In this document: piece by piece, positions 53,055 to 64,000 of the stretch | Layout: the number at the start of each line of letters is the position of its first letter | Numbering within the stretch: the stretch's first letter is position 1 | NCBI RefSeq assembly: GCF_022539505.1 | Contig: NC_061509.1 | Coordinates: 35,158,334-35,222,333 of the forward strand | Source: Lolium rigidum | Taxonomy: Eukaryota; Streptophyta; Magnoliopsida; Poales; Poaceae | Reading direction: 5' to 3' | DNA: 64,000 nucleotides | Position numbers and translations under genes: made by a program | The notes under the pieces: model-generated | What the model was told of the DNA's origin: nothing | Database searches by the model: none | The model's input: the letters and a program-made list of their open reading frames with translations, nothing else

Positions 53055-53893
53055 TCATTCTTTCGCCGCGATTTCTTGGCCAGAGCAATCAACAACAATC
53101 TTCGTCGAGTCTAATTTTGGATGGCAAATATTTATCATAATCATGGCGAACCTTGCTCCAGCAGTCAATTGAGCTCGCACAAAATTATGAATGCGGGGAG
53201 CATCTCTGAAAACCTCCAGCAATTCAGGAAGAGTCTTGGGAATTTCATTCCGAGGAAACAGAGTTTTGTAAACAAGGGTTAATGTTGTCGTGCAAAAATT
53301 GAGAAATTCGCGCACTTGGCAAGCACGATCTTGAAACCTGACAATTTGCTGGGTTCGTTCAGGGGAGGCCCAGAATAAACAGCCATGGTTAAGGGAAAGA
53401 TTGACGAGAAGATTTGTTCTCTCGTTCACTCTTCGATCTTCGGCGGCAGCATCAAGAACTGAGCCTATTAAGCGACAAGGCAAGAAATTTGAAGGGGGGC
53501 ACAGTAAAATAAAGAGGAGGCATTGCGAGGTTAGAAAAACATACCTAACATATCTGTGCTAGCCTCCAACATTAGCTCGAGCATGCTATTTTCTCGGGTA
53601 GTGGCTCCCTTTGCTTCCAATACAGCAGTATCCTTGGCAGCCACAGCTTCTTTGGCTTGTTGGAGAGCAAGTTTTTCTTGTTCAGATGCTTTTCGAGACT
53701 GTTCCATCATTGCCAGAGTTTGCTTCTTCATGGACTGAAGTTGTTGTCGAAGTTCTTGCAAATCCTCCGAGAAATGTTTGTTCGAAGAACCTTCAAGGGG
53801 GTCGGTATCAACTATCATTTTCTTCGAGAAGGAAGAAGCAGGAGAAACATCGGCAGAGCAAGGATTGGTCGAATAGTTGTCAAATATTAACTG
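53055..53893 (-). pseudogene. Second antisense coding unit, coiled-coil protein
   Basis: An exon from about 53893 (LIFDNYSTNPCSADVSPASS, then MIVDTDPLEGSSNKHFSEDL) has a Gln/Ala/Lys-rich coiled coil (RQQLQSMKKQTLAMMEQSRK, then KLALQQAKEAVAAKD). It splices at a GT donor near 53535 to an exon at 53464 (GSVLDAAAEDRRVNERTNLL) that stops early at 53055. The expected continuation beyond that stop (NDIDSINEMVTPVAESMIDE, in another frame) suggests a small deletion. It may be the 3' part of the same transcript as the gene at 54075-56743, or a separate gene. Function unknown. Confidence 0.5.
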
Positions 53894-54074
53894 GAAAAGA
53901 AAGCACCAGGATCAATGATAATGCCAGAGGGAATTTCATTAATTTCTAGAAATATTTACATAGGCATTACAAAAGAAGTGTCCCCTAAAGGGCTACCAGG
54001 ATAATTGTCGCCATAGCTAAATTGGCGACAAGGGCAAAAGAAACGAGAGAAAGAAAAAACAAAGAGGCATGCAA

Positions 54075-56743
54075 CTAGACCTCCGGCCTTGATGAGCTAG
54101 GAGTTGAAGCTGGTTTGATCCCGAGATAGGCCAGGATTTTCTTCGTGTTGGGCTTGGCTGCCTTAATCAACGACCTCCATCTTGACTGTTCTATCTGATC
54201 GGTGTCGCCAACCTTCATCCAATCAACAGTTTGTTGGCTGTCAGCGACCAGGGCAACAGTACTCTCGACAGCAATCTTCATGTTTTCCTGGCGCATCTTC
54301 AGTCCAAGGTCCTCTGACGAATTGAAGCTCTGGGCAAGGGCAAGGAAAGTCGGGGGCTCCTCTTTCTTCGGGAAGAAGTAGGGGAACAGCGTCGACAGTC
54401 CCGCATTAGCATTCGCCACGCCTTCACGAATGTCGGATCCATGAAGCTCCAGATAAGAAAGTGCGTCAAGGAGAGGATCATTGTCGGGATTTTCCAGGTC
54501 AAACTCTTGGTTTGTTTGGCCTGCCACAGGAAACAAAACGTTGGTCAAAAACAAGAAACAGCGGGTATCATAAAAATAGAAGGGATCAATAATATTACCT
54601 TGAGTGCGTCGACTTTGTGATTTCAGGCGCTTGAGGATCCCTCGCTCACGAGCAGCCCGTGCGACTTTGTGCTCGTTTAAAGCAGTTTCAGCATCCTCAA
54701 GTCTTTTCTGCAGATCCTCGACACTAGCAGCTTTTGCTTTGGCTTCATCAGCCTCTGCTTTGGCTTCGCTAGCAACAAGTTCAGCTTTCTTGCGGGCCGC
54801 TTCACTTTGCTCCAGTTTTTGAGCAAGTGTGTTGGCACGTTTGTTGGCCTCTGCAAGTTTCTCTATCGAAATAAAAAAAAAGGAAGGTCAAAAATGGCGA
54901 CAAACGACAGGAGCAAGAAGTCAAAAATTATTACCTTCAGTTCTGCTGGCATATTCACGGTACCCAATGAATTGGGATCCGATGCGGATAAGCTCTTTGA
55001 TCATGGGCTGTTAAAAAAGAGCAAAGAAAGAGAAACGTCGGTATGAAAAAAGAGTGAAGGCGTGAAAAAGCAAAATAGAGGAAATATAGATATTGGCAAG
55101 AAAATTCAAAAACTTACATCATCCAAGAGCAGAGTGGAAGAGCTACCCAATTGAGGGGCAGGCTCAATGATCGTCTCAACCCTCGTCCTTTTTGGTGAAG
55201 GAGCAAGGGGGCTTGATGGCGGAGTAGTGGTGACGACGTTTTGTTGAGGAGGCGAAGATTCTTCTCCTTCAACTAGCGTGTCCGAGGCAAGTAAAGTATG
55301 TGACGTGCTCGTCCGAGGAGCCACGTCAACAGTTGGTACTTCTTCCTCGTCATCGCTGTGATTAAAAGTCGACGAGCATAAAAAGCAAGACAAGATAAGC
55401 ATCTTAAGTACAGAAATAAGGAGAAATAAAAATGACTTACGAGCTGACGAGGGATTCAAGATAAGGATCATAAGCTGCCTTCTGATGAGAAGGGTCAACT
55501 TCTTCGGCTTTAGAAGTCCCGGAATCTTCGACATCATTCCTCTTCCTTTTGCCTTTCGGGGAGACAGCGGGAGGAGGAGATTGCGCCGACGCAGTACCTT
55601 CGGAAGAACCCGCAGATTTTCGAGAATCCACGGGTTCATTCACAAAAGATGGAGTTTCCTGATTGTCATCAGTGACAATGGCCCTTTCTTCGACTTCTCC
55701 ACCTTCAGGGAGAGGAGGAAGCGAGACAAGGTCTGGATGATTCTGTGCAAAACAAAACAGGGAGCAATATCAGAAATGAAGTTACAAAAAAAGATAGCAA
55801 AGCAACAACAAGACAATTAGTCAAAGATTACCTCGGGAAGTGGATTGGCGGCGCTAAATGGCGTCACTCGACAAGAAGAAGGAACAACATCTTTTTTGCT
55901 GAGAGATGAAATTTTTCGGACAAGTCTTTCTAAGTCCTTGACCTCCAAATTCACCGACAGCCGATCTACATCCTTGTCGCCGGCATATTTCCAGAGAGGA
56001 TGCTTGCGAGCCTGAAGCGGCTGCACCCTAGTCCTAAGAAAGTATGCAGTGATTTGGATACCTGATAACTCCTTGCCGCGAGTATTTTGTAACTCGTGGA
56101 TACGAGCCATCAAGGATTCTGTCGACGCCCTTTCTTCTTCGGTGGCCTCCGCGTCCCATGAGCGGCGGCGAAAGATTTTTTCGGCGCCATCAAAAGGAGG
56201 GATGTTGTCTTCTGCGCATCCGTGGTTCTCCTCCTGAATGTACAACCACTTCTTGCGCCATCCTTGAACTGAGTCAGGAAGCTTGACGTCGAAGTAGTCG
56301 ACAGTGGGTCGAACAGAAATTACAACGCCGCCTATATTATAGGCGACATTGGGCGAGCCATTGCGGCGGCAGAAGAAAATGCGCTTCCATAGCGCCCAGT
56401 TAGGCTGGACGCCAAGGAAGGCCTCGCACAAAGTGATGAAAATGGAAATGTGGAGGATTGAATTCGGCGTGAGGTGGTGGAGTTGCAAACCATAGACAAA
56501 GAGCAGTCCACGGAGAAAAGGATGAATGGGGGCGGAAAGACCACGGATGAGGTGGTCGACAAAACTTACCCGGTACCCCATTGGAGGGGTTGGGTAGCTC
56601 TCCTCACTGGGGAAGCGCAATGCTTGGGGTTTCTTGTTGATCCCCAGCTTCTTCAGCATGTTGACGTCTTGAGTGGAAATTTTGGATCTTTCCCACTCCG
56701 CCGTTCCGAGATCCACGGCGGCCATGGAGGATTCCGGCGTCAT
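54075..56743 (-). CDS. Antisense gene of a Gypsy element (Transposase_28-like, PF04195 type)
   Basis: Exon 1 (56743 to about 55832) encodes a globular domain: YPTPPMGYRVSFVDHLIRGL, then LQLHHLTPNSILHISIFITL, FLGVQPNWALWKRIFFCRR and YNIGGVVISVRP. This resembles the family called putative gypsy-type transposon (PF04195). Later exons, with GT-AG borders consistent with the frame, lie at about 55743-55442 (Ser/Pro-rich with KGKRKRND), 55359-55121 (acidic HSDDEEE), 55012-54934, 54864-54603 (coiled coil KLAEANKRANTLAQKLEQSE) and 54521-54075 (ending GIKPASTPSSSRPEV). I see no frameshift in this chain, which is notable among the decayed genes here. A minus-strand TATA box sits about 155 bp upstream of the ATG. 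Exon borders are read by eye. The protein could be nuclear and structural; its role in the element is unknown. Confidence 0.6.
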
Positions 56744-56897
56744 CGTGCCTGGTCAATCGGCGAGGTGGCATCAACAATGGCGCAGGATTCGCAGTATGGA
56801 GGTGAGGAGCTCAGGAAGTTGTGGATTGCAAGGGGAAATTTGCAGATGAGAGAAGGAACACGGCGCGGGCGGAAGTGTCCAAGGAGGAAGAAGATGA

Positions 56898-56908
56898 ATT
56901 TATATAGG
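56898..56908 (-). promoter_or_regulatory. TATA box of the antisense gene
   Basis: tttatatagggg on the plus strand reads cccctatataaa on the minus strand, about 155 bp upstream of the ATG at 56743. Confidence 0.6.
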
Positions 56909-57239
56909 GGTGCGGTGAAACGACGAACCGTTGGATAAGGAAAACGTGTGACAGATGATAGCCACGTGGCGTCAAGGGTAAAAAAGTAATTCAACGTCGC
57001 GGAAGTTACGGTGCGTGCGCCAGAAAAAGTGGAGGACGTGTGTCCCCCACTTGCACGACGTGTCAAGATAGTGGATTAATTGGGCCCGCATGGCGGCGAG
57101 AAAAGGCTTGTCGCAAATTTTTGATAGGCAATCGTGGCTATCGTCAGCAACAACGTCATCTTGACAGAGGGAAAATTTTTGATTCAACAGCTTCATAAAA
57201 GGCGACACGGAAAAATAATGATGGAGCCTTTGATCAAAT

Positions 57240-57500
57240 ACAAGTTTCTGATCAATTGCTCGGGGGCTACTTTGGAAAAAAGAAAAAGATCTAGAAAGAC
57301 AAAATAGAAATGGCGTGAGCCTATGACCAAATACAAATATTTGTTCATAGCCTCGGGGGCTACTCCCATCGGGAGCGCTGTTCGCGCACCCGAGAAACTA
57401 TAAAACTTCGGGAGATAAAAGGAGAATATAGCGGCATGAGGCGTGGAGCCTACAACCAAGAACAAATCCTTGGCTGTAGCCTCGGGGGCTACTCCCATCG
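57240..57500 (+). repeat. Diverged tandem repeats each ending in a PPT-like word
   Basis: Units of 92-129 bp share caaatacaaN, ttcatagcctcgggggctac and tcccatcgggaNcgctgNtcgcg. The word ctcgggggctac occurs at 57259, 57352 and 57481, and finally at the LTR border (58148). Confidence 0.8.
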
Positions 57501-58142
57501 GGAACGCTGCTCGCGTGCCCGATGAAATTATACAGAAGAAATAAAAGAAAGAGAAAAAGAAAGATAGAAGAGCAAAAGAGTATATTTCGAGTTAAAATTA
57601 ACTCTACATATACTCCCATCGGGAGAATAGTATAAGTCATCTTTGACTCGATAAAATGTGCCATTCCAACAGCCGAAAAAGCACTCGGCAATATATTCTC
57701 AGAACGCCAAAGTTGCGATCAATTTCTGAATGCCGCAAATTTGCGAAGGTAAGACCCCGCATCCATTCTCGCTGGGCGTGGCATCGCCGAAGACTGCGCT
57801 CTGCTACTTTTATCCGTATCAACAGATACGAAGAAAAATCCTAACGGACGCGTTAGGTACCCGATAAATTTTACTGGGACTCGACAGAATGGTAAGACCT
57901 TAGGCGGCGCCTGTCGAAGTTTACACCAGTATACCGAGGTCATGTCCAGGGACGTGATCTTGAAGTAGGTTTTTGCGGATTGCCACGAGAGCAGTTAACT
58001 AGTACCTGATCCGTCAGATGAACTAGCCCCAACTACCATTATCCCTGTACAATATAGAATTTTATGTGAAGAAATATAGAAAGGTCGAAGCTGTCGAATA
58101 AAAATAAACAGTGGAGATTTTCCTTGACTCTACGATTCAAGC

Positions 58143-58159
58143 AAAATCTCGGGGGCTAC
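58143..58159 (+). promoter_or_regulatory. Polypurine tract of the Gypsy element
   Basis: aaaatctcgggggctac immediately precedes the LTR start tgacatagg at 58160. Confidence 0.75.
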
Positions 58160-58544
58160 TGACATAGGCATCCCAAATGGGCCTGCCGAAGATAGTACCC
58201 GGGGTTTACTGAAGGCCCACTACCCGAAGAATAAGAAGATTCGGGAGCCCAAGATGTATTTAAGGAAAGATAGAGTTGTAATAGGAAGTGTTAATTGTAA
58301 TCTTACGGGATGAGTTAGAAACCTTCCCGGACTATGTAACTTGTACTACACGAATCCCTCGGCTCCGCCTCCTATATAAGGGGGAGTCGAGGGACACAGA
58401 GATCATCGAATCATTGTTTACAAACCCTAGTTTTCATAATCGTCGAGTACTTTTCGGCTGAAACCTTCGAGATCTACTTGCCCTCTACTAACAACCAAAC
58501 CCTAGCCTACAATCCATAGGCATTGAAAAGTTGATACCTTGTCA
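58160..58544 (+). mobile_element. 3' LTR, complete, 385 bp
   Basis: Begins TGACATAGG and ends CCTTGTCA, giving the inverted termini TGACA and TGTCA. It contains a TATA box (cctatataag, 58371-58380). The right flank cctgt would be the target duplication if the left LTR were present. Confidence 0.85.
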
Positions 58545-58958
58545 CCTGTCCCTTACCTTCTCCACCATCCTGTCCTCCCCTCCTTTTCCCCACGCACCTC
58601 CATTATTTTTCTCACCTAGCACCATGTCTTAGTCTGTCGGATGCGACAGTTATGGCGAGGGTTGCGGCCATGGGTGCGGCGGCGCCGTGGCCGGCTCCGT
58701 CGGCGGTAGCTGCTCTGGCTAGCATGGATTCATGCGGCCATCCCCAGAGGCTCCGTCCTGGCCTGGTGTGGATGCGGTCGGTCCCCATCGCCAACTGCTC
58801 CCAGTCCACGGAGGGCGGCTCTCGGGAGAGAGCTGATCGCCGTCAACGGCTGCACACATATGTACCTGATCGAACTTCACTTCGCCGGCCGAGCTGCTCG
58901 CCGTCGACAACTACACGTCAGCGACCGAGCTTCTCGCCATCGACGGCCACACGCACGC
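58545..58958. other. Spacer with GC-rich open frame, unassigned
   Basis: A plus-strand frame from 58652 (MARVAAMGAAAPWPAPSAVA) runs 103 codons into the next LTR. It contains short repeats of cgagctgctcgccgtcgac. No domain recognised; probably compositional. Confidence 0.35.
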
Positions 58959-61900
58959 TGTAACATCCCAAGTTTTCAAATCAATAAAGAGAATCTTTTT
59001 CCATTATTCAAATTTTGGAACCAACAAAAACTTAAATTGAGTATGATGTGCATAGTGCTCATGCCTAAATGTTGTGATCTTGCTTTGATGATTGTTTGAA
59101 TGTGGTTAACAAGACTCTAAACCCTAGACCATGCCAAATGGTATCAAAGAGGGACAAAGAAAAAGAGAGGAAAATCAAATTAACACCACATATGAGCTTA
59201 TGGCCATTTTTGCAAAACCTTAACATAGGCCATTCTACCTTGCATGAATGGTTTGGAAACATTACTAAACCAATAAGAATCACTTTAGAATCAAAGAAAT
59301 GCAAAACAAATCAAAAGAAAATTCAAAACCCACTCACATATGATAATGGTCATTTGTGTCATTTACATCAGGGTACCCACTTTGAGCCCCTGTATTAAGA
59401 GATTTCTAAACTAAACTTGCTCAACTATTTGCACCTCATCCAAGACCTCATCAAGATGAACACTTTTGGTGTTGACCAACTTTGCAAACTCTTTTTCAAT
59501 TGCTTAATATAAGAAGGCAAAGTGGCAACTTTAAAACAGAAACAAGATCATCTCCATTTTGGATTTCACCAAATCTTCTTCATTTTGAAAACCAACACCA
59601 CCATTAGGAGCCAAAAATTATTTGAATCACATCCATGCAAAAGTTTGGCAAAATTCAAAAATAAACTTCATGTGGCCATTTTCATCAAATACCTTAAGTG
59701 CACCAATCTACCAACCCCATACATTCTTTTATCCAGAGGTTTTTGGCCTAAACCATCCATGCCTAGATCATCACCAGCACCCTCTTGCACCCAGTGAGCA
59801 ATGCCAAGCCTCAGAGACAACAATCATGCATGATTTCATCTAGTACAAGACCATGCTGTGGCATCATGCCACTGACCCAAGTCAAACCCTCTCCTCTCAC
59901 TTCTGGATGGTCTCACCATGTCCTTGACCTCCCTCTCACTCCCCCAAACACGATGTACACCTCCCTCGACCAAGGAGACCATTGCAATGGCCAGGAGAGG
60001 ACGCGCCCACGTCAGCCCGTGACGCCAGAGCGTGCACGGACACGACGCAGAGCGCGCCAGAGCGCGTCACTGCCCCGTCGCCTCCGTCCTCCGTTTGACC
60101 TCCGTGTCTGCACAGAGCCTCGCCACGACACCAGGAAGACATTAGACACGCTCCCTCTCTCGCCCCTGCCCTGTCGCCATCGTCCTTGTCACCGACGATT
60201 GCCACGGTACTGCAAGCTCCCATCACATTCCTAGTCGCGTCAGCCCTCCGTTTTCTATGCAATCAAGCCTGTCGTGCTTGTCGTGACGTAGAGAACGCTG
60301 CTGTGTCATCGCCCAAGCCTCTGCGCCCATGTAGCAACGTCGCCATGGTCGACCTGCCCCGTGCGCCTCGGCACCTCGTCGCCCCTATAAAAGGAGCACT
60401 CCCCCGTGCTCAACCTCCACACCATTCGCCTCCTCTCCTCTCAGAACCCCTCCTCGAGCCTCGCCTCACCTCAATTTAGACCGTAGACCACCAATTGCTC
60501 GTCGGAGTGCTGCGGAGCCGCCGCAGACGAAGACGAAGATTGGCGCCGCCCCAGGAGACGCCGCTAGTACCTGGAGAACCGCCGTCGTCGACAACCTCGC
60601 CCTGCAGCGTCGACGATCATCGATGGAGCGTCGGTGAGCCTCCGACCCCCCACCCTTGCCGCGGCCAGTGCTCAATCTCGTCGGAGATGACGATGACTGT
60701 GAGCCGTTGGATCTGTTTCTAATCGTGCGGGCCACGTTAAAACATACCGTTTCGGGTGTTAAGACCCACTGACGGGTGGGACCCATTGTAAGGTGGCCCG
60801 CGTTTGCGAGACGCGTTGCTGGGCTGGCATGTTTACTTTTTCCCTCTCTGGCCCAGTTATTTTCCTGCGCGAGCCCATCCATTTGAATTGGTTATTTTCG
60901 TTTTAATTCAAATTCAATACTGATGCCAAGTTCAAAATTAAAAATAGAGAGATATACTAAGGCAAATTTTCTGAATTTGATATGGTTGGAAAGCTTATGA
61001 AATTGTCTAACTAACTATACTGGTCTCAAACCTAGATTCATTGTAGAACTCATATAGTAAAAATAACAAAGGCAATGTCTTTTTCAAATTCAAACAATTA
61101 TTAAAAATCAACCATAATGAATTTTGAGTTGATTCCAACTCTCATAATTCACTTTTCAAATGCTCTACTTGAATATGTAAAAATATGACAGTGGTGTTTA
61201 CCATGATCATGGGCTAGAGCAAAATAATGGCTATGTGGTCTTTTCTACTCCATTTAAATTACCCCAAATTATTTATCAAATGGTATGAGAGGTGTCCTCT
61301 CATTTAAATCAATGTCCCAAGTAGTTCAATATGAGGTAATGACCTTAGTCTATAGAAACTCATATTTGATTACTTAGTGATATGAATTTATTTCTTTAGT
61401 AGTTTTTAAATTGCATGAGATATAGAATCTCATTTAAATCATTTTCCCAAATGGTAAATATGAAGTGTTGACCTTGGTCAACATGATCTCATACTTACTA
61501 TTTGAGGAGATTAAATCTTAATAAGATTCAATGAGAGGAAATTATTTCTCCAAGGAAATAAATAGAAAACCTAATAAATACTTCTGTGAGAGGAAATTAT
61601 TTTTTTCTTAAAAGAAAACAAATCCAACCACCTTGTTAATAATGTTGTGATGATAGATTAGCCTGTGTGATCCCTTTGAGTGTTAAGTATAGTACTTAAG
61701 CATTGTTTGGTGATTGTATACCTCGTATCTGTTTATAGACGCTAGTACCGAATGCTACCAGGAGGAGGAGGTCTTCTATGAGGAAGAAGAAGAAGAAAAC
61801 TTTGACCACTGTACCAATCAAGGCAAGCTATACTTTTGCAAGCTACCCTAATGCAAGCTCTACTTGAGCAAGGCACCAATACCATACTACTTTGTGTTTT

Positions 61901-62107
61901 ACTTTCCAAGCCCAGTTTTTATCTTGCAAAGCTTTTACTTTGATTATCAAGGCATACTTGTATAGTTAACTTTGGTCTAGATATGGAGTATTACAAGAGC
62001 ATCAAAGTTAGCCTAGAGAGCTACAAGTTAGTTAACACCCCTCATGACTAGTTGCTAGTGCTAAAACTAAAATTGACTATTCTAGATGGGAACATGTGAA
62101 TCAAATG
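58959..62107 (+). mobile_element. LTR-retrotransposon segment, plus orientation
   Basis: Opens with tgtaacatcccaagttttca, a typical start of a long grass LTR. A TATA box (ccctataaaaggagc, about 60394-60408) is followed by a GC-rich leader. It then continues through AT-rich sequence to gacgctagtaccgaatgcta and a gaagaagaagaag stretch at 61780, and stops at about 62107. No pol domain is readable. The part after about 61520 matches the reverse complement of 63390-64000. Confidence 0.6.
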
Positions 62108-62108
62108 A

Positions 62109-62213
62109 ATTCGACATGCGCCGCTTAAGGTCTTACCAGATGTCGAATTCCAGTCATAGTTTTATCGGGTACCTAAAGCGTCCGTTAGGATTTTTCTTCG
62201 CGTCTGTTGACGA
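62109..62213 (-). mobile_element. 105-bp sliver of the antisense-gene Gypsy element
   Basis: taaggtcttacca, atcgggtacctaa and cgtccgttaggatttttctt match the reverse complement of about 57822-57922 near the LTR of the element ending at 58544. It is wedged between two copies of a different LTR family. Confidence 0.7.
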
Positions 62214-62216
62214 TAG

Positions 62217-64000
62217 TGTCAACACCCGGATTTTTAAGTCCAGATGCCTATTATGTCATTCCTCGCAATCCCAGGAATATTGTTTTTGCGAGACATAATA
62301 GATTGATATCACAACACATCATTCATTACAACACATAATCGTCTTACCAAATAAAGGATCACATGATCCAGTCTCATTACAATAATAGAAGTTTTATTGA
62401 TCCATTACATAATACATAGCGGAAGCGAAAGTAGCGTAGTAGTAGTCCATCTATTCCACAAGCAACTGTTGACGTCAGGAGTGATCCTAGTTGTCGTAGA
62501 CGTCCTGCTGTCCTTCTTCCGGGTTCTGGTACTCGTCTTCATAGTCTGGCCATTTGAATAGCCAGGGACAAAGCCATGAGTACTTTAAAGTACTCGCAAA
62601 CTAATACTAAGGTAAACACTATCAACTATAGTAAGGGGGTTATAAGCTCTAGTTTCATTTGCATAAAGCCAATTTTATTTCATAAACACTTTAATAATCA
62701 ACGCCTCTTCATTTAACTAACTCAAGTGGGAACATTAGTGTCATTCCCACAACTCAGTTGTGATTCAAAGTCAAAGTCACCTTTCAATTCAAGTGACAAG
62801 TCACCATTCATATTTTTAGAAAAGTTCTGATGACGGAACAGTATGGCCTTTCCAACTGTCCATAACCGCGGACGCAGCTATTCGAATAGGTTTAACTCTG
62901 CAGAGGTTGTACACTTGTGCCACAACAATTGCAACAGTTCGTCAGGGGTAACTGGCCCTGATTTATCGTACGCAGTACGCGAACTACCAATCCTAACCTT
63001 TCACTTACATACTCTAGTATAGGCACCTCTCCCCATGAGCTTGGCCTCCCAGTGAAGACACGCGGTCAGCCTGGGAACTGCACAGGGCTTGGGCCGGACA
63101 TTCACCTCATTTCACGTCATTTCACATCATTTCACCAGTACGGAGGCAGCCTCGGCATAACCCCTATGACGCTTGTTCAGAGGGGACCCATACTAATGTA
63201 CATAAGTTTCCAGCTAAGCCTTACCCAGATTCAGGTATTGTGGGGGTACTTGTAAAATTGGAATGGTATCGCATCCGAACCCAACCATCAGTTTTTGTAA
63301 AAATTCACCAAGTCATTCACCAGTCATATTCACTTCAAAATCTCTCAATAGAATGACTCATCATTCCAAGGTTTTCAAAGTCATTTCAATTCACAAGTTC
63401 CCAACTAGAGTAGTCACTTTTAATATTGAGCACTAGCCACTAGTTATGAGGGGTGCTAAGTATCTTGGAGCTTGCTAGGCTAAGTGTGATGATCTTGTAC
63501 TACTCTATAACTAAACCAAGTGAATCATAAACCAAAAAATAACTTTGATAAATAAAATCAAGTAACGCTTGTAAAGTAAAAACTTTGGGATAGGTTCATA
63601 AAGTAAAATGTAATGGTGCCTTGCTCTTGTAGAGCTTTGCACTTGGCAAGAATACAAACTTGCAACCAAAATAGTTTGCATTAGTCTAGCTTGCATTGGT
63701 AATAGCTTGCCTTGATTGGTGATGTGATCAAAGTTTTCTTGCTTTTCCTCTTGGTAGAAAACCTCTTCCTCTTGATAGTCTCCGGTACTAGCGTCTATAA
63801 ACGAATACGAGGATACAATCACCAAACAACACTTAAGTAATCTTAATTAGCCTTATTGGCTCACACAATTGATCTAGCATCACTACTTACATTTATTCAC
63901 AAATTATGCTAGGGTTTCTTTATTTAACATTAGGAAAATAATTTCCTCTCATTGAAAGTTGGAAATTAGGGTTTCTCTTTGGTTTGGAGAAATAATTTCC
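62217..64000 (-). mobile_element. LTR-retrotransposon segment, minus orientation
   Basis: Reading on the minus strand, this has the same order as the plus copy: ggaaattattt, gtttggtgattgtat, cgtttatagacgctagtacc, gaggaaaagcaagaaaactt, then cacccctcataactagtggc. It continues through sequence absent from the truncated plus copy to aaaatccgggtgttgaca, which looks like an LTR end. The window ends inside it. No protein domain is readable. Confidence 0.65.

Larger units (their letters stand above)
52677..58544 (+). mobile_element. Gypsy-type LTR retrotransposon with an antisense gene, 3' half
   Basis: The 3' LTR and polypurine tract lie on the right, so the element reads on the plus strand. In place of readable pol sequence, this part holds an antisense (minus-strand) multi-exon gene and PPT-like repeats. 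Antisense ORFs are known in some grass Gypsy elements, such as maize Grande. The family is probably of that class but is not named here. Confidence 0.7.

Overview
This window is a stretch of grass nuclear DNA, most likely Pooideae (wheat/barley/oat/rye group). It is built almost entirely of nested transposable elements. The reasons are: very AT-rich spacers mixed with GC-rich islands; a BARE/Angela-type Copia LTR; Gypsy-type LTRs with grass-style polypurine tracts; Stowaway and PIF/Harbinger MITEs; and several large CACTA (En/Spm) elements with the TIR cactagtRgaaaa and palindromic subterminal repeats. I see no convincing single-copy host gene in its own context, and no tRNA, rRNA or CRISPR. 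Two 100-N assembly gaps (4821-4920, 52577-52676) break continuity, so adjacency across them is not assured.

Layout: 1-4170, 3' part of an LTR retrotransposon with a truncated 3' LTR, followed by the start of another LTR (4171-4820) and gap 1. 4921-11093, right part of CACTA-A (accessory ORF plus TNP2 transposase). 11094-20989, a mosaic of tandem repeats, a diverged duplication (13.7 kb and 18.4 kb copies), nested MITEs and mini-CACTA-C. 20990-21644, mini-CACTA-F. 21646-33693, an apparently end-to-end 12-kb CACTA-B. 33694-34456, spacer. 34457-43504, CACTA-E, cut off inside its transposase. 44021-45521, an antisense non-LTR element flanked by an 11-bp duplication. 45890-48182, Gypsy LTR, primer site and gag, interrupted by CACTA-D (48183-51469), itself interrupted by the Copia LTR (51470) and gap 2. 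52677-58544, a Gypsy element carrying an antisense multi-exon gene. 58959-64000, two copies of another LTR family in opposite orientations.

The most coherent biology is in the CACTA elements. B and E share one architecture. On the minus strand there is a gene joining a Ptta/En/Spm (Transposase_24) region to a C48/Ulp1 SUMO-protease domain. Next come a GC-rich island with a captured host-like gene on the plus strand (an AP2-domain gene in B, a Gly/His-rich gene in E) and a small accessory gene of unknown function with E2F-like promoter motifs. These are followed by a plus-strand TATA box driving two tandem copies of a strongly conserved stem-loop, and finally the TNP2 transposase on the minus strand. 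The stem-loop shows compensatory base changes between copies and is my best candidate for something undescribed. Most genes here carry frameshifts and are fossils; the B accessory ORF and the antisense Gypsy gene look open.
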